A program made the translations under genes and the position numbers. From Puniceicoccaceae bacterium (GTDB taxonomy: Bacteria; Verrucomicrobiota; Verrucomicrobiia; Opitutales; Coraliomargaritaceae), in assembly GCA_002729725.1 (NCBI GenBank), contig PBYS01000019.1, positions 1 to 64,000 on the forward strand: DNA of 64,000 bases, given 5' to 3'. The notes below the pieces were generated by a model, which was not told the DNA's origin, searched no databases, and saw only the letters and a list, made by a program, of their open reading frames with translations. This document shows positions 8,799-18,017 of the stretch, one piece after another; the first letter of the stretch is position 1, and every line of letters starts with the position of its first letter.

Positions 8799-9869
8799 AT
8801 GACCGGAATTGAACAACTCACGAGTGCTCTGCTTGAGGGCCAGGATCTTAGCTCTGAAACTGCACGACGCGCGGCATCTATGTTGGCCGCGTCAAATGTT
8901 AGTATGGAGGCGAAGCAGGCCTTTTTGATCGCGCTCGCGGAAAAAGGGGAATCGGCGATCGAGGTGGCTGCATTTGCAGCTGAGTTCCGTTCCTTAGCCT
9001 TGGATCCAGGCGTCGAGGCTTGGGCTTCGCAGGCGATTGATGTCTGTGGGACGGGCGGCGATGGTTCGAGCACTTTTAATATTTCTACGGCGGTGTCTTT
9101 TATTGTCGCCGCTGCCGGAGTGCCGGTCTTCAAGCATGGTAATCGCTCGATTACATCAAAGTGCGGTAGTGCCGACTTGATTGAGGCTTTGGGAATTCGT
9201 TTGGATGCGCCGCATGAGGTGCTGCGTCGCTCATTGGAAGAATTGAATTTTTGTTTCTTCTTTGCGCCGGCATTCCATCCTGCTTTTAAGGAGATTATGC
9301 CTGTGCGACAGGCTTTAGCTGCTGCAGGGAGACGCTCCATCTTTAATTTACTGGGACCTCTGATTAACCCCGGGCGCCCAGCTTACCAATTGATGGGTGT
9401 TTATGCAGAACGCTGGGTCGAGCCGATTGCGGCGGCCTTGGGAGAGATTGGTTTGAAGGCTGGTCTGGTTGCGCACTGCACGCCAGAGCCTGGACTTGCT
9501 TTGGATGAGTTGAGCTGCGTCGGGCGCAATCATGTGGCTGGTTTTGGACGACTTGCTTCGCTGCGGGGGGAGCTGTCGCCTGGCCAAGCAGGCTTGGATA
9601 CCTGTGATCTGGCTTCTTTGCGCGGCGGTGATGTTGAAGCAAATATTCAAACACTTCATCAGCTCTTTGGCGCTGAATCTGGTGCTGCATCGAATTCTGT
9701 GCCTGCTGGATTATGGAACAGTGTATTGTTAAATGCGGGGGCGGCGCTTTGGATCGCTGAAAAAGCGCCCGACCTTAAGGCTGGCGTGATTCTGGCGCGT
9801 GAGGTGCTGGAGTCTGGCCGAGCGGCTCGTTGGCTGGTACAGGTGCAATCCTTTTATTCTAATATGTAA
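8799..9869 (+). CDS. trpD: Anthranilate phosphoribosyltransferase TrpD
   Basis: 356 residues from the ATG at 8799 (MTGIEQLTSALLEGQDL); the longer frame from 8739 adds an unlikely Cys-rich leader. It joins anthranilate to PRPP in tryptophan synthesis. The PRPP-binding CGTGGDGSSTFNIST motif is at about 83-97, followed by the conserved VFKHGNRSITSKCGSADLIE block, and AAGRRSIFNLLGPLINP lies further on. The length fits the family (about 340-350). No other trp gene is adjacent, so the pathway is scattered in this genome. glmM starts 11 bp downstream, which suggests co-transcription without an obvious functional link. Confidence 0.95.
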   Translation: MTGIEQLTSALLEGQDLSSETARRAASMLAASNVSMEAKQAFLIALAEKGESAIEVAAFAAEFRSLALDPGVEAWASQAIDVCGTGGDGSSTFNISTAVSFIVAAAGVPVFKHGNRSITSKCGSADLIEALGIRLDAPHEVLRRSLEELNFCFFFAPAFHPAFKEIMPVRQALAAAGRRSIFNLLGPLINPGRPAYQLMGVYAERWVEPIAAALGEIGLKAGLVAHCTPEPGLALDELSCVGRNHVAGFGRLASLRGELSPGQAGLDTCDLASLRGGDVEANIQTLHQLFGAESGAASNSVPAGLWNSVLLNAGAALWIAEKAPDLKAGVILAREVLESGRAARWLVQVQSFYSNM

Positions 9870-9880
9870 CGATCGATTTG

Positions 9881-11233
9881 ATGACAAAATATTTTGGTAC
9901 CGATGGTATACGTGGGCGATTCGGATCCCCATTGATGTGTCCTAGCTTTGCGTTTCGTTTAGGCTGCGCGCTGGGCGATTATTTGCAACAGCTTCGTCCA
10001 GGAGAGCGGCATTCCGTAGTAATGGGGCGTGACACTCGTTTCAGTGGAGAAGCACTCTGTGCTGCTTTGACCGCAGGGCTGAATCAAGCTCAAGTTGAAG
10101 TCTATTTCGCGGGAGTCGTGCCTACGCCCGCAGTTGCGAAAGCGGTCTTGGATTATCAAGCAGATTTAGGCATTGCCGTGACTGCGTCGCATAATCCTTC
10201 CTGTGATAACGGTATAAAATTGTTTGATCATCGCGCCTGTAAATTTGAAGAGGCGCAAGAGTTGGGGATTGAAGCTTTGGTGGATCAGCAAGCCGACGCG
10301 CCGGCCGAATGGCCGCAGCCGTCTTTTACGAAAATAAATTCTGAGAGTGATTATGTGAGTCATTTGCAATCGCTACTTGCTAAGGATTCTCTGCGTGATT
10401 GGGACGTCGTACTTGATTTGGCCAACGGTGCCACGGTCCATACGACGCCAGCTGTTTTTCAGCGCTGGGGCGCTCGTTTGCACCTACTTGGGGATCAACC
10501 AGATGGTGTGAACATTAATGACGGGGTGGGGAGTGAATGTCCTGCTCAGCTCGCTCGTGCGGTGCTTGAGCGGGGCGCACGTATTGGTGTCGCTCACGAT
10601 GGTGACGGCGACCGCTTAGTGGTGTGTGATGAGACTGGCACCATCGTCGATGGGGATGTTTTACTCGCGATATTTGGTCGTTATTACATGGCAGCAGGTG
10701 CCTTGAAGGCGAAGGCTTTAGTGGCGACGATTCACAGCAATCTAGGCTTGGACTGCGCGTTGCGAGATGCGGGAGGGCGCGTCGAACGTGTGGGAGTTGG
10801 AGATCGTAATGTCGCTTGTCGTATGCGAGAGCTAGGTGCGAATGTTGGAGGAGAGTCTTCTGGGCATATCATTTTTTCTGATTACGCGACGACTGGAGAC
10901 GGCTTGCTGGCTGCTATTAAGATCATTGAATTAATGTGTCAGACTGGGAAGCCGCTGTCGGAACTTCGGCAGGAGGTTACGCTTTTCCCGCAATGCACGC
11001 TTAACTTGCGTGTCGCCGACAAGATCCCTTTGCATGATTTGACTGGTTTGCAGGCTGCGATACAAGAGGTTGAGGCGGCTCTTGGCGAGGAGGGTCGAGT
11101 GCTGGTTCGCTATTCAGGTACGGAGCCTAAATTGCGTTTATTGGTCGAAGGTCCGACGTTGTTTGAGGTTGAACAGGCGTTAAAAAGCCTTGAAATCGCG
11201 GCGCGGCAGGAGCTCTCTGTAATTGATAGTTGA
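9881..11233 (+). CDS. glmM: Phosphoglucosamine mutase GlmM
   Basis: 450 residues, starting at the ATG at 9881 (a TTG three bases upstream is in frame but less likely). It interconverts glucosamine-6-phosphate and glucosamine-1-phosphate for UDP-GlcNAc synthesis. The N-terminal KYFGTDGIRGRFGS, the phosphoserine loop TASHNPSCDNGIKLF (about 99-113), the metal-binding DGDGDR (about 240) and the phosphate-binding RYSGTEPKLRLLVEG near the C-terminus are all intact. It feeds peptidoglycan and lipopolysaccharide synthesis, in keeping with uppP nearby. Confidence 0.95.
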   Translation: MTKYFGTDGIRGRFGSPLMCPSFAFRLGCALGDYLQQLRPGERHSVVMGRDTRFSGEALCAALTAGLNQAQVEVYFAGVVPTPAVAKAVLDYQADLGIAVTASHNPSCDNGIKLFDHRACKFEEAQELGIEALVDQQADAPAEWPQPSFTKINSESDYVSHLQSLLAKDSLRDWDVVLDLANGATVHTTPAVFQRWGARLHLLGDQPDGVNINDGVGSECPAQLARAVLERGARIGVAHDGDGDRLVVCDETGTIVDGDVLLAIFGRYYMAAGALKAKALVATIHSNLGLDCALRDAGGRVERVGVGDRNVACRMRELGANVGGESSGHIIFSDYATTGDGLLAAIKIIELMCQTGKPLSELRQEVTLFPQCTLNLRVADKIPLHDLTGLQAAIQEVEAALGEEGRVLVRYSGTEPKLRLLVEGPTLFEVEQALKSLEIAARQELSVIDS

Positions 11234-11275
11234 CCCCCCGCACTTTCGCGCGCGTAAATATACTTTTTATATACC

Positions 11276-12676
11276 ATGGAAGAAGTTGCCCTAAAAGATC
11301 TCGATACCCGTCTACAAAAGCAGATTGAAAATGCACGTAAAGCGGTTGATAAAAACCCCAGCTACGCAGTCGATATTTTGATTAATATTGTGAGCCGTAA
11401 TGTGGCATGCTTAGAAGCTCGAAAGATTTTGCGCCAAGCACAGCAACGTGCGACTAAGGGTAAGACGAAGGGCTTGGGTGGCTTGTTGTCGAAAGTGACG
11501 AGCATTCCATTTTCGATGGGGAGTGAGTCGAAGATCAAGAAGGATCCTAAGAAGGCGATCGATTCTGCGGAGCAGATGCTAAATTCGAACCCTGACAATG
11601 TGGTCGGGCATAAGATTTTGGGAGCTGCCGCCGAGGCCCTGGAGCTCTATTCGACGGCTGTATTTGCTTATGAGTCGGTTCGGAAATTAGAGCCAAATAA
11701 TACCGAGAATATAAAGTCTTTAATGACTGTTCATATCAAAACCGGTAACAGCGAAGAAGCGATTCGTATTGGTGAGGCTGCTTATCGAGCCAACCCTTCC
11801 GATGACGAAGTGCAGACTTTGATTAAAAAAGCCTCGGTTGAACAGACCATGGAAAAGGGCAAGTGGGAGGAAGATAAGAGCTTTCGTGATAAGCTCAAAG
11901 ATGAAGATGAATCTCAAAAGCTGGAGCAGGCAGGGCGTGCTAAGACTGGTGATGCCGCGCTTCATTCTCTGATCGAAGAGGCAAAGAAGGGAGTCGCGGA
12001 GACTCCAGATAACATGAATTTCTATCGTGAGATTGCGGCTAATTACCGTAAGCTTGGCGATTACGACAGCGCCTTGGAGTGGGTCGCAAAGGCTCGCGAG
12101 TTGGAAGCGGGGCGTGCAGACGTTACACTTGAGCGCTTGGTCGGCACATTGAAGGGCGAGAAGATGCAAAAGGCGATCGCCGCAGTTGAAGCTCGTTTAG
12201 AAGCGGATGTGGAGAATGAAGCTGCGAAGGCAGAGCTTGAGAAGCTTAAAGCCGAAGAGCGCGCATTCCGCCGTGAGCAGTGTGAAGATTTGGTCCAGCG
12301 CTACCCGAATGAATATAGCTATCGCTATGAACTGGGTGAACTGTATTTTGAGGATGGTGAAACAGATCTAGCGATTAAGGAGCTTCAGATGGCTCAACGT
12401 AGTCCAAAGGTTCGTGTCGGTGCGCTCATTCTTTTGGGCAAGGCTTATCTGGTTAAGGGCTTCCATGACTTGGCGGCTGAGCAACTCACATTAGCCAAAT
12501 CCGAGATTCCTGGTATGACAGATCAGAAGAAAGATGTGCTTTACGAGCTGGGCTCTGCTTATGAGCAGCAAGGTGATATGGACCGCGCGATGATTGAGTT
12601 TAAGGCGCTCTATGGGGCGGATATCTCTTATCGTGACGTCGCTCAGAAGATTGACGATTTTTATTCCAGCAAGTAG
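11276..12676 (+). CDS. Cytoplasmic TPR-repeat protein
   Basis: 466 residues, no signal peptide or membrane helix. There are TPR-like units near 85-150 (KKAIDSAEQMLNSNPDN, LYSTAVFAYESVRKLEPNN) and 225-270 (YREIAANYRKLGDYDSALEW), a charged coiled-coil stretch (about 275-330), and further TPR units to the C-terminus (YELGELYFEDGETDLAIKEL, YELGSAYEQQGDMDRAMIEF). A basic Lys/Gly-rich segment (RATKGKTKGLGGLL) near 60 is conspicuous. It starts 42 bp after glmM, so it may be co-transcribed. Function is unknown; a scaffold is the only supported inference. Confidence 0.7.
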   Translation: MEEVALKDLDTRLQKQIENARKAVDKNPSYAVDILINIVSRNVACLEARKILRQAQQRATKGKTKGLGGLLSKVTSIPFSMGSESKIKKDPKKAIDSAEQMLNSNPDNVVGHKILGAAAEALELYSTAVFAYESVRKLEPNNTENIKSLMTVHIKTGNSEEAIRIGEAAYRANPSDDEVQTLIKKASVEQTMEKGKWEEDKSFRDKLKDEDESQKLEQAGRAKTGDAALHSLIEEAKKGVAETPDNMNFYREIAANYRKLGDYDSALEWVAKARELEAGRADVTLERLVGTLKGEKMQKAIAAVEARLEADVENEAAKAELEKLKAEERAFRREQCEDLVQRYPNEYSYRYELGELYFEDGETDLAIKELQMAQRSPKVRVGALILLGKAYLVKGFHDLAAEQLTLAKSEIPGMTDQKKDVLYELGSAYEQQGDMDRAMIEFKALYGADISYRDVAQKIDDFYSSK

Positions 12677-13100
12677 CTCCCGAGCAGCTTAATGTCTTGG
12701 CTCCGCGCTAGTGGATGATGGGGCTTGTGCTCTATTGTGGGGCCTCATCTCTGGCTGGTTGGGAATCTTGCTTGAAGATGAGTTGCTGGCTAGCTGTGGA
12801 CTGGGGGCTGTCGTTCGTTCTGTTCTAAGGGGAGCTGAATCTTGGCTCTAGCCTAGGGGCTTCAAGTGGGGCTGGGGGGTATTTGTTTGTAAAGCTTTGA
12901 TCGCTTATTTGTAAATATCTTTTAATTAAGAGTTTTGAGTTGCATGAGTGAGGCTTTTTACTTGCTCACGTCATTTGGCCACGCAATCTTTCGTTGAGTG
13001 TTTTCTTCCCTATTCATTACGAAATTTCTATTGATTGCAGTGTGGGCGCTATCCCTTGGGGGCGGCTTTTATTGCTTCAAATTCACTACACTGTAACAGT
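12677..13100. other. 424-bp gap upstream of the PilM-secretin operon; no gene seen
   Basis: No convincing ORF, RNA gene or terminator was found. The first half is G/T-rich, the second half (from about 12890) AT-rich, as expected of a promoter region for the operon that begins at 13101. I see no clear -35/-10 pair. Confidence 0.5.
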
Positions 13101-14150
13101 ATGCTTAACCCCAAGACTAAAGGCCTCTTTGTCGATGTTTCGGAATTTTCGATTTTAGCCGCGAGAACTTCTGGTTATAAGATTCCGATAGTGATTGAAG
13201 AATTGGCGGAGTTTCCTCTGAGTGCGGAGGATAGTTCAGTCGAGATACGTGATTTCTTTGAGCAGTTAGTTGATTTTAAGGGCGGAGGCTACTTCGTTTC
13301 ACGAACTGGGGTTTACCCTGAAGGGCGCTTCGTTCGCTTTTATGAAGCCGAGTCCGCGAATAAGGCTAAGGACTTGAACTTCCTCTCTGGCATCTTGCAG
13401 TCTGAGTTTAATGTAGATCCTGCGGTCAACACCGTTGCGATTTTAAATGCGCGCGATGGTTCTGACTATGATCCGCAAACTAGTCTGAGTAAGCGTCTCG
13501 TGTTTTGTGGCGCCCCTGCGCAAGCCTTTCAAGATGCTCAGGATCGTTTACTAGACTGCGGTATCTACCCTGAGCGTTTAGAGCTCTCCACCGTCACGAC
13601 TTTAGGGGGCGTCAGTGATTATGCGCATTTTAATGAAATCAAGTCTCCCATTCTTTGTTTCGAGCTCACCTCGCAAAGTGCTAATATATTCATCATTAAT
13701 CAAGGTCAGGTGGATGTTGCGCGTCCAGTGCCCTTTGGCTTAGACAGCATTTATCCTTTATTGCAGCGAGAATTGGGCCTTAAAGACGAGACCTCTGCTA
13801 GGAAGCTCTTTTTCTCTAACACTTTTGATTTCGCTGAGATGGGCCCAAAGTTGCTACGACGTTTGACTAAAGAATTACAAGCTTCGACGGGTTTTTACGA
13901 AGTGCAGACGGGCCAGACGATTGAGAAGGTTTTTATCAGTGTGCTGCCGCAAAATTTGGCTTGGGTCTCTAAAACGGTTTCCGATTCGCTTGGCTTGGAC
14001 ATTTTGCAGCCCAATTTAGAAAAATGGCTCGAAGGGCTTAAGGTCACTTTAGGTGAGGGGGTTGAGGTTTCAAACCTCGGGCCGCGTTGGATGGGCTTAT
14101 TTAGTTTGATGGGAGAGTTCCATTTAAGAGAGGAGGGCGAGAGTGAGTAG
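13101..14150 (+). CDS. PilM-like actin-fold ATPase
   Basis: 349 residues from the ATG at 13101 ([20 protein letters not shown]); an upstream in-frame ATG at 13035 adds 22 unlikely residues. The N-terminal [13 protein letters not shown] resembles the first phosphate loop of actin-like PilM/FtsA proteins, and [20 protein letters not shown] near 190-210 resembles the second. In type IV pilus and type II secretion machines, PilM or its GspL-equivalent domain sits under the inner membrane and binds PilN. The next gene overlaps its stop codon. Position and order match Akkermansia Amuc_1101, from memory of that locus. Sequence divergence from classical PilM is high, so the call rests on motif plus context. 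Confidence 0.72.
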   Translation: MLNPKTKGLFVDVSEFSILAARTSGYKIPIVIEELAEFPLSAEDSSVEIRDFFEQLVDFKGGGYFVSRTGVYPEGRFVRFYEAESANKAKDLNFLSGILQSEFNVDPAVNTVAILNARDGSDYDPQTSLSKRLVFCGAPAQAFQDAQDRLLDCGIYPERLELSTVTTLGGVSDYAHFNEIKSPILCFELTSQSANIFIINQGQVDVARPVPFGLDSIYPLLQRELGLKDETSARKLFFSNTFDFAEMGPKLLRRLTKELQASTGFYEVQTGQTIEKVFISVLPQNLAWVSKTVSDSLGLDILQPNLEKWLEGLKVTLGEGVEVSNLGPRWMGLFSLMGEFHLREEGESE

Positions 14151-14802
14151 AAACCAAAAAGAAATCCAGCCATTCTGGCGCCCGAATTTTGTCAATCAGT
14201 CGGAATTGCCCGACATTAAAGTCGTTCGGACTGACTTTATTATTAACTTTGTCGCCATCACCGTGGCGCTGTGTGTGGCCTTTTTTCTCTTACAGCGTGA
14301 ATACCGCTCTTATACTTTAGCTAAGACAATCGAGCAAATGGAACAACAGATTCGTGTTGCTGAAGCGGATGATGCTGAGAACCTTAAGTTGAGTGAGGCG
14401 TTTCGAAAGTCCGCCCAGTATGTCATTGAAGTTGAGCAGTTCTTCGAGTCTCCACTGCTCGTCCATGAGTTGCTTTATGGCCTGTCTCTGATTAAGCCTG
14501 AAGACTTGATTTTTAAATCGGTCGCTTTGAACGAGTCGATTTCAAAAGTAGGCTCTAAGAACGTAGTTGTTTACAATCTTGTGATTAATGGAAGCGCTAA
14601 GAATTTAACGGTTCTAGACGAATTTAAGAATATTTTAGAGGAAGATGAGTTGCTGCAAATCTCGGGCTTCGACCTCGAAATCGATGAAACTCTGCAGGGG
14701 CGTGATGAAAAGACTGGAATTTTCCCGTATCGTCTAGCGGTGAAACTGATGCCTAAGCAAAAGAAGTCTTCGGCCAGTAAAAAAGAAAAGGATGCATCAT
14801 GA
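14143..14802 (+). CDS. PilN-like inner-membrane protein
   Basis: 219 residues. The GTG start overlaps the PilM-like stop and is preceded by one of the few strong ribosome sites here (AGAGGAGGG, 14130-14138). A short cytoplasmic segment is followed by one transmembrane helix (about 28-50, [20 protein letters not shown]), a coiled coil (about 55-85) and an alpha/beta periplasmic domain resembling the ferredoxin-like fold of PilN/PilO. The tail is Lys/Ser-rich. It is expected to pair with the following PilO-like protein to form the alignment complex linking PilM to the secretin. The overlap on both sides indicates translational coupling. Confidence 0.7.
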   Translation: MSRNQKEIQPFWRPNFVNQSELPDIKVVRTDFIINFVAITVALCVAFFLLQREYRSYTLAKTIEQMEQQIRVAEADDAENLKLSEAFRKSAQYVIEVEQFFESPLLVHELLYGLSLIKPEDLIFKSVALNESISKVGSKNVVVYNLVINGSAKNLTVLDEFKNILEEDELLQISGFDLEIDETLQGRDEKTGIFPYRLAVKLMPKQKKSSASKKEKDAS

Positions 14803-15380
14803 AGTCCGAGAATAAATTGATTCGTATCTTCAAGGATTATCCTTTGGCGGTCGTGTGTTTCGCTGTGATTCTTATGTGTACTGCCGCCATTTTCTTGCGT
14901 GGTGGTACGACGATCGAATTAACCGCTCAAGAAAATGATTTAACGGCACGCATCCGAACCATTGATCAAAACGTTAAGAATGCTAAAGACTTAAAGGAAG
15001 AGGTGAATGAGGTGCAGCGACTCGTTGATGAGATTCAAGCACGGCTCTTTAACCGTAATGAGCGAGCCATTAATATTAACTTCTTCTATGCGCTAGAGAA
15101 TCGGCTGAATGTTCGTATTTCAAATATCGCCCAAATGCCGGCGGGAAATCCTATCTATGAAAAAGGAGGGCCACGAGCACTGAAATTACATTCAACCATA
15201 GGTTACAGCATGTCGCTGAATGGTACTTTTGAGGATATTTTAGAATTTATGTATGAACTTCACCGCGTGGATCGTTTGATTCGAGTCGCTGATTTTCAAG
15301 TGGCCGATGCGAGTCGCAATGGGACTCAAAATACTCTGGATGCACGCCTACGAGTGATCGTTTTGGCAGAAAATGAATAA
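14799..15380 (+). CDS. PilO-like inner-membrane protein
   Basis: 193 residues, coupled by an ATGA overlap to the PilN-like gene. It has a short N-terminus, one transmembrane helix (about 15-33, LAVVCFAVILMCTAAIFL), a coiled coil (about 40-75, VNEVQRLVDEIQARLF) and a periplasmic alpha/beta domain (about 85-190). This is the layout of PilO, the partner of PilN. The Akkermansia protein Amuc_1100 comes from the equivalent position of a similar cluster (recall, not a comparison). Confidence 0.7.
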   Translation: MKSENKLIRIFKDYPLAVVCFAVILMCTAAIFLRGGTTIELTAQENDLTARIRTIDQNVKNAKDLKEEVNEVQRLVDEIQARLFNRNERAININFFYALENRLNVRISNIAQMPAGNPIYEKGGPRALKLHSTIGYSMSLNGTFEDILEFMYELHRVDRLIRVADFQVADASRNGTQNTLDARLRVIVLAENE

Positions 15381-15392
15381 TACTCTGATCCC

Positions 15393-15971
15393 ATGAAACT
15401 ATCTATAAATACTCTGTCGACTACGCTACTCGCGCTTCTGCTGACGCAGGGTCTACATGCTAAATCTGAGATTAAACTTACAGGGCGCAAGGATTTGGTG
15501 TTGAGCGTGGAGAGTCGTACGATGGTTTTAAATGTGGGGAAAACTCATTTGTCTGAGAAGGACGAAGCCTTTTATAACGTGGCTGCAAATGCGGACAGCC
15601 CCTTTGTGTTTGAGCAGCCTATCGTGCCGATTGAACGTGGAGCGGATGCGGTGCAGGAGCCAGTTGAAGAGCTTGTCATCAATTATGATGATGCTTCTGT
15701 GCTACGTGTGGTAGCGAAAAACTTTTCCCAACAGGTGCGCGGCACTCTTGCGCGAGGGAGTCAGAGTTTTCTTCAATTGACCGGTGGTAATTTGGTCCCA
15801 CAGGGAACCCGTTTTCCCGTTAGTTTGCCGCAGGCTCAAGCGCAGGCTTTTACGGTGACTATAGCCGAAATCAATAGTGATTCGTACACCCTGAAACTAG
15901 GAGCCGCGACTCAAGTCGTTTACATCAATGCCAGTAGTTCAGGTGCAGGAGCGATCAAAATGGATCCCTAG
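15393..15971 (+). CDS. Small exported protein in the PilP position
   Basis: 192 residues. There is a signal peptide (MKLSINTLSTTLLALLLTQG, cleavage near LHA-KS) with no lipobox cysteine, then a beta-rich domain with the conserved-looking segment NLVPQGTRFPVSLPQAQA and an alternating-strand end. It sits between the PilO-like and secretin genes, where PilP is found in classical clusters. PilP is an inner-membrane lipoprotein that bridges to the secretin; this protein lacks the lipid anchor, so it is a positional analogue at best. It also resembles the short beta domains (GspC-HR/SAF-like) that dock on secretin N0 domains. Function is inferred from context only. Confidence 0.55.
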   Translation: MKLSINTLSTTLLALLLTQGLHAKSEIKLTGRKDLVLSVESRTMVLNVGKTHLSEKDEAFYNVAANADSPFVFEQPIVPIERGADAVQEPVEELVINYDDASVLRVVAKNFSQQVRGTLARGSQSFLQLTGGNLVPQGTRFPVSLPQAQAQAFTVTIAEINSDSYTLKLGAATQVVYINASSSGAGAIKMDP

Positions 15972-16053
15972 TTCAGTCGGCATTCTTCCATCTATTTCTT
16001 AATTTTAAATTTATACTCACCACATTCTTCGAACAGTCTGGCCCAAACGTCCT

Positions 16054-17973
16054 ATGAAAAAGCACACACTCTACACCTTATGGCTTCTCGCTCCGATTGC
16101 ACTCTGTGCACAGGCAGAAGAGGAGGCTATGGTTGAAATTGATCTATCTGATGTCATTGTGGTGGAAGATACATCCGATCAAGACAGTACTTCTGAGGCG
16201 GCCCCCGTCGCCGTTCCGGCCCCGGTTACAGTTTCGGTCCCGGTTACAGTCCCAGCACCTGTGGCTGAAGAGGCGGAGGTGGTTGAAATCCCAGAAGATC
16301 CCATAGCAGGAGCGAGTATTGATGTGGAGACTCCTATTATACCAGAGGTGACTGAGAGCTTGCCGACCGATACCGAAATCGTGTTGGAGATTCCTGGCCA
16401 GGAGGCAAGTGCCCCGGGAGAAGCTTCTATGTCGAGCGAAGAAACCATATCGGTTGATTTTCCAGATGAGGATGTGCGCACGATCTTGCGTAATGTGGCG
16501 GATCTATTTGAGCTCAATCTTGTGATTCCAGATAGTTTAATCGGGCGCACTTCAATCAAGTTACGCAACATTACTTGGCGTCAGGCTTTCGAGGTGGTGC
16601 TTGAGCCGCTCGGGTATACCTATGTCGAGGATCGTAACATTATTCGTATCAAGAGCCTAGCGGAGTTGACTATGGAGCCTGTCGATACGCACGTCTTTGT
16701 CGCCAATTATGCACGCGCTGAAGAGCTGCGCAGCTCGATTGAACCTCTAATTGATAATGCCGCTGGTGGACGCATTCAGGTAGATATTCGCAGTAATGCA
16801 CTCGTGATTACAGAGCGTCCTTCGCGCATGGGAAAAATTCAAGAGATTATCGAGCGCCTCGACCGGGCTACCGATCAAGTGATGATCGAATCGAAATTTA
16901 TCGAAGTAACCAACACAGACAGTAAGAACCTTGGGGTCAATTGGGCTTCATTGAGTGGTTACAGTGCCTCAGCGGGACCTTTTCAGCGTGAATGGTCACG
17001 CTCTCGTGCCAGTAGTTCAGGTACTACAGGCAGTGGTGGCGTGACGTCTAGTACCAGTACAGATACCTCTAGTGGCTCGATTGATGGGTTTACGACGTCT
17101 ACGGTGGATACTAACGAAAGTGTAGGATCCACTTTTTCATCGCTTTCAGATCTCGCTTCAACTGCTTCTACCAGTCGTGTGGATACGGCCTTATTCTCAG
17201 CGGATGAGTTTGAGATCATTCTTAGCGCGTTGAAGACCCAGGATGATATCAAGTTGGTTTCTAATCCAACTGTAGTGACTTTGAATAATACGCAGGCAAA
17301 GATTGCGATTGGTGAGCGTTATCCCATCCCACAATACACTTTTAATTCGGAGACGGGACAGCGCCAACTCGATGATATTGAGTATGAGGATATTGGGATT
17401 AACTTGGATGTGACGCCACAAGTGAACAGTGCTGGTTTTATCAACCTTAAGATTATTCCTGAAGTATCGAGCACAGATCGTTTCGCGAGTATTGAAAATA
17501 CAGATATTCCGATTATTGAAAGCCGTCGTACAGAGACAACTATCATGATCAAGGATGGCTATACACTCGCGATTGGTGGCCTCGTTGAAGATTCTATTAC
17601 CAAGAGAGATACGAAGGTGCCTGTGTTGGGCGACTTACCTGGTATCGGTCGTTTATTTAGTAGTGAGTCCGATGAGACGGCGCAACGTAACTTAATTATA
17701 TTCATTACGGCTAGGACACTCAATCCCGATGGCAGTACTTATCGCGATATTATCGATCCACGGGTAATCGATCGTATGGGAATCGTTCCAAGTGAACTAC
17801 CAGGCTATCAAGTTTCTGCTGAGGAGCGTGCTTTGATTAAGCAACTTGAAGACTATCGGATTGAGCGTGATCTTAACGAGAGTATTGAGCAGCGGCAAGC
17901 TGCCATAAAGAGCATTGAGTATAAGAAAATGCAGGAGGAAGAGAGCGATTCTTCTTCGAACAACGGCCGATAA
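16054..17973 (+). CDS. Secretin (PilQ/GspD family outer-membrane channel)
   Basis: 639 residues. It has a signal peptide (MKKHTLYTLWLLAPIALCAQ); a Pro/Val/Glu-rich linker (about 20-125); an STN/N0 domain (about 130-207, VDFPDEDVRTILRNVADLFE); an N1-type domain (about 210-285, VDIRSNALVITERPSRMGK); a Ser/Thr/Gly-rich insert (about 318-350); and the C-terminal secretin barrel (about 375-560), with LVSNPTVVTLNNTQAKI, GINLDVTPQVNSAGFINLKI and the signature VPVLGDLPGIGRLFSSES. The C-terminal tail beyond 575 is charged. It forms the outer-membrane gate of the PilMNO-type machine encoded just upstream. The length between the N1 module and barrel is within the family range. Confidence 0.93.
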   Translation: MKKHTLYTLWLLAPIALCAQAEEEAMVEIDLSDVIVVEDTSDQDSTSEAAPVAVPAPVTVSVPVTVPAPVAEEAEVVEIPEDPIAGASIDVETPIIPEVTESLPTDTEIVLEIPGQEASAPGEASMSSEETISVDFPDEDVRTILRNVADLFELNLVIPDSLIGRTSIKLRNITWRQAFEVVLEPLGYTYVEDRNIIRIKSLAELTMEPVDTHVFVANYARAEELRSSIEPLIDNAAGGRIQVDIRSNALVITERPSRMGKIQEIIERLDRATDQVMIESKFIEVTNTDSKNLGVNWASLSGYSASAGPFQREWSRSRASSSGTTGSGGVTSSTSTDTSSGSIDGFTTSTVDTNESVGSTFSSLSDLASTASTSRVDTALFSADEFEIILSALKTQDDIKLVSNPTVVTLNNTQAKIAIGERYPIPQYTFNSETGQRQLDDIEYEDIGINLDVTPQVNSAGFINLKIIPEVSSTDRFASIENTDIPIIESRRTETTIMIKDGYTLAIGGLVEDSITKRDTKVPVLGDLPGIGRLFSSESDETAQRNLIIFITARTLNPDGSTYRDIIDPRVIDRMGIVPSELPGYQVSAEERALIKQLEDYRIERDLNESIEQRQAAIKSIEYKKMQEEESDSSSNNGR

Positions 17974-18017
17974 TACGGAGCTCAGTGGCTACACAACATT
18001 ATAACCAAAGACTTCTT

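Noticed and set aside
8696-9340. 214-codon minus-strand frame opposite trpD
   Set aside because: It lies across a highly conserved trpD sequence and the divergent promoter; a shadow frame.
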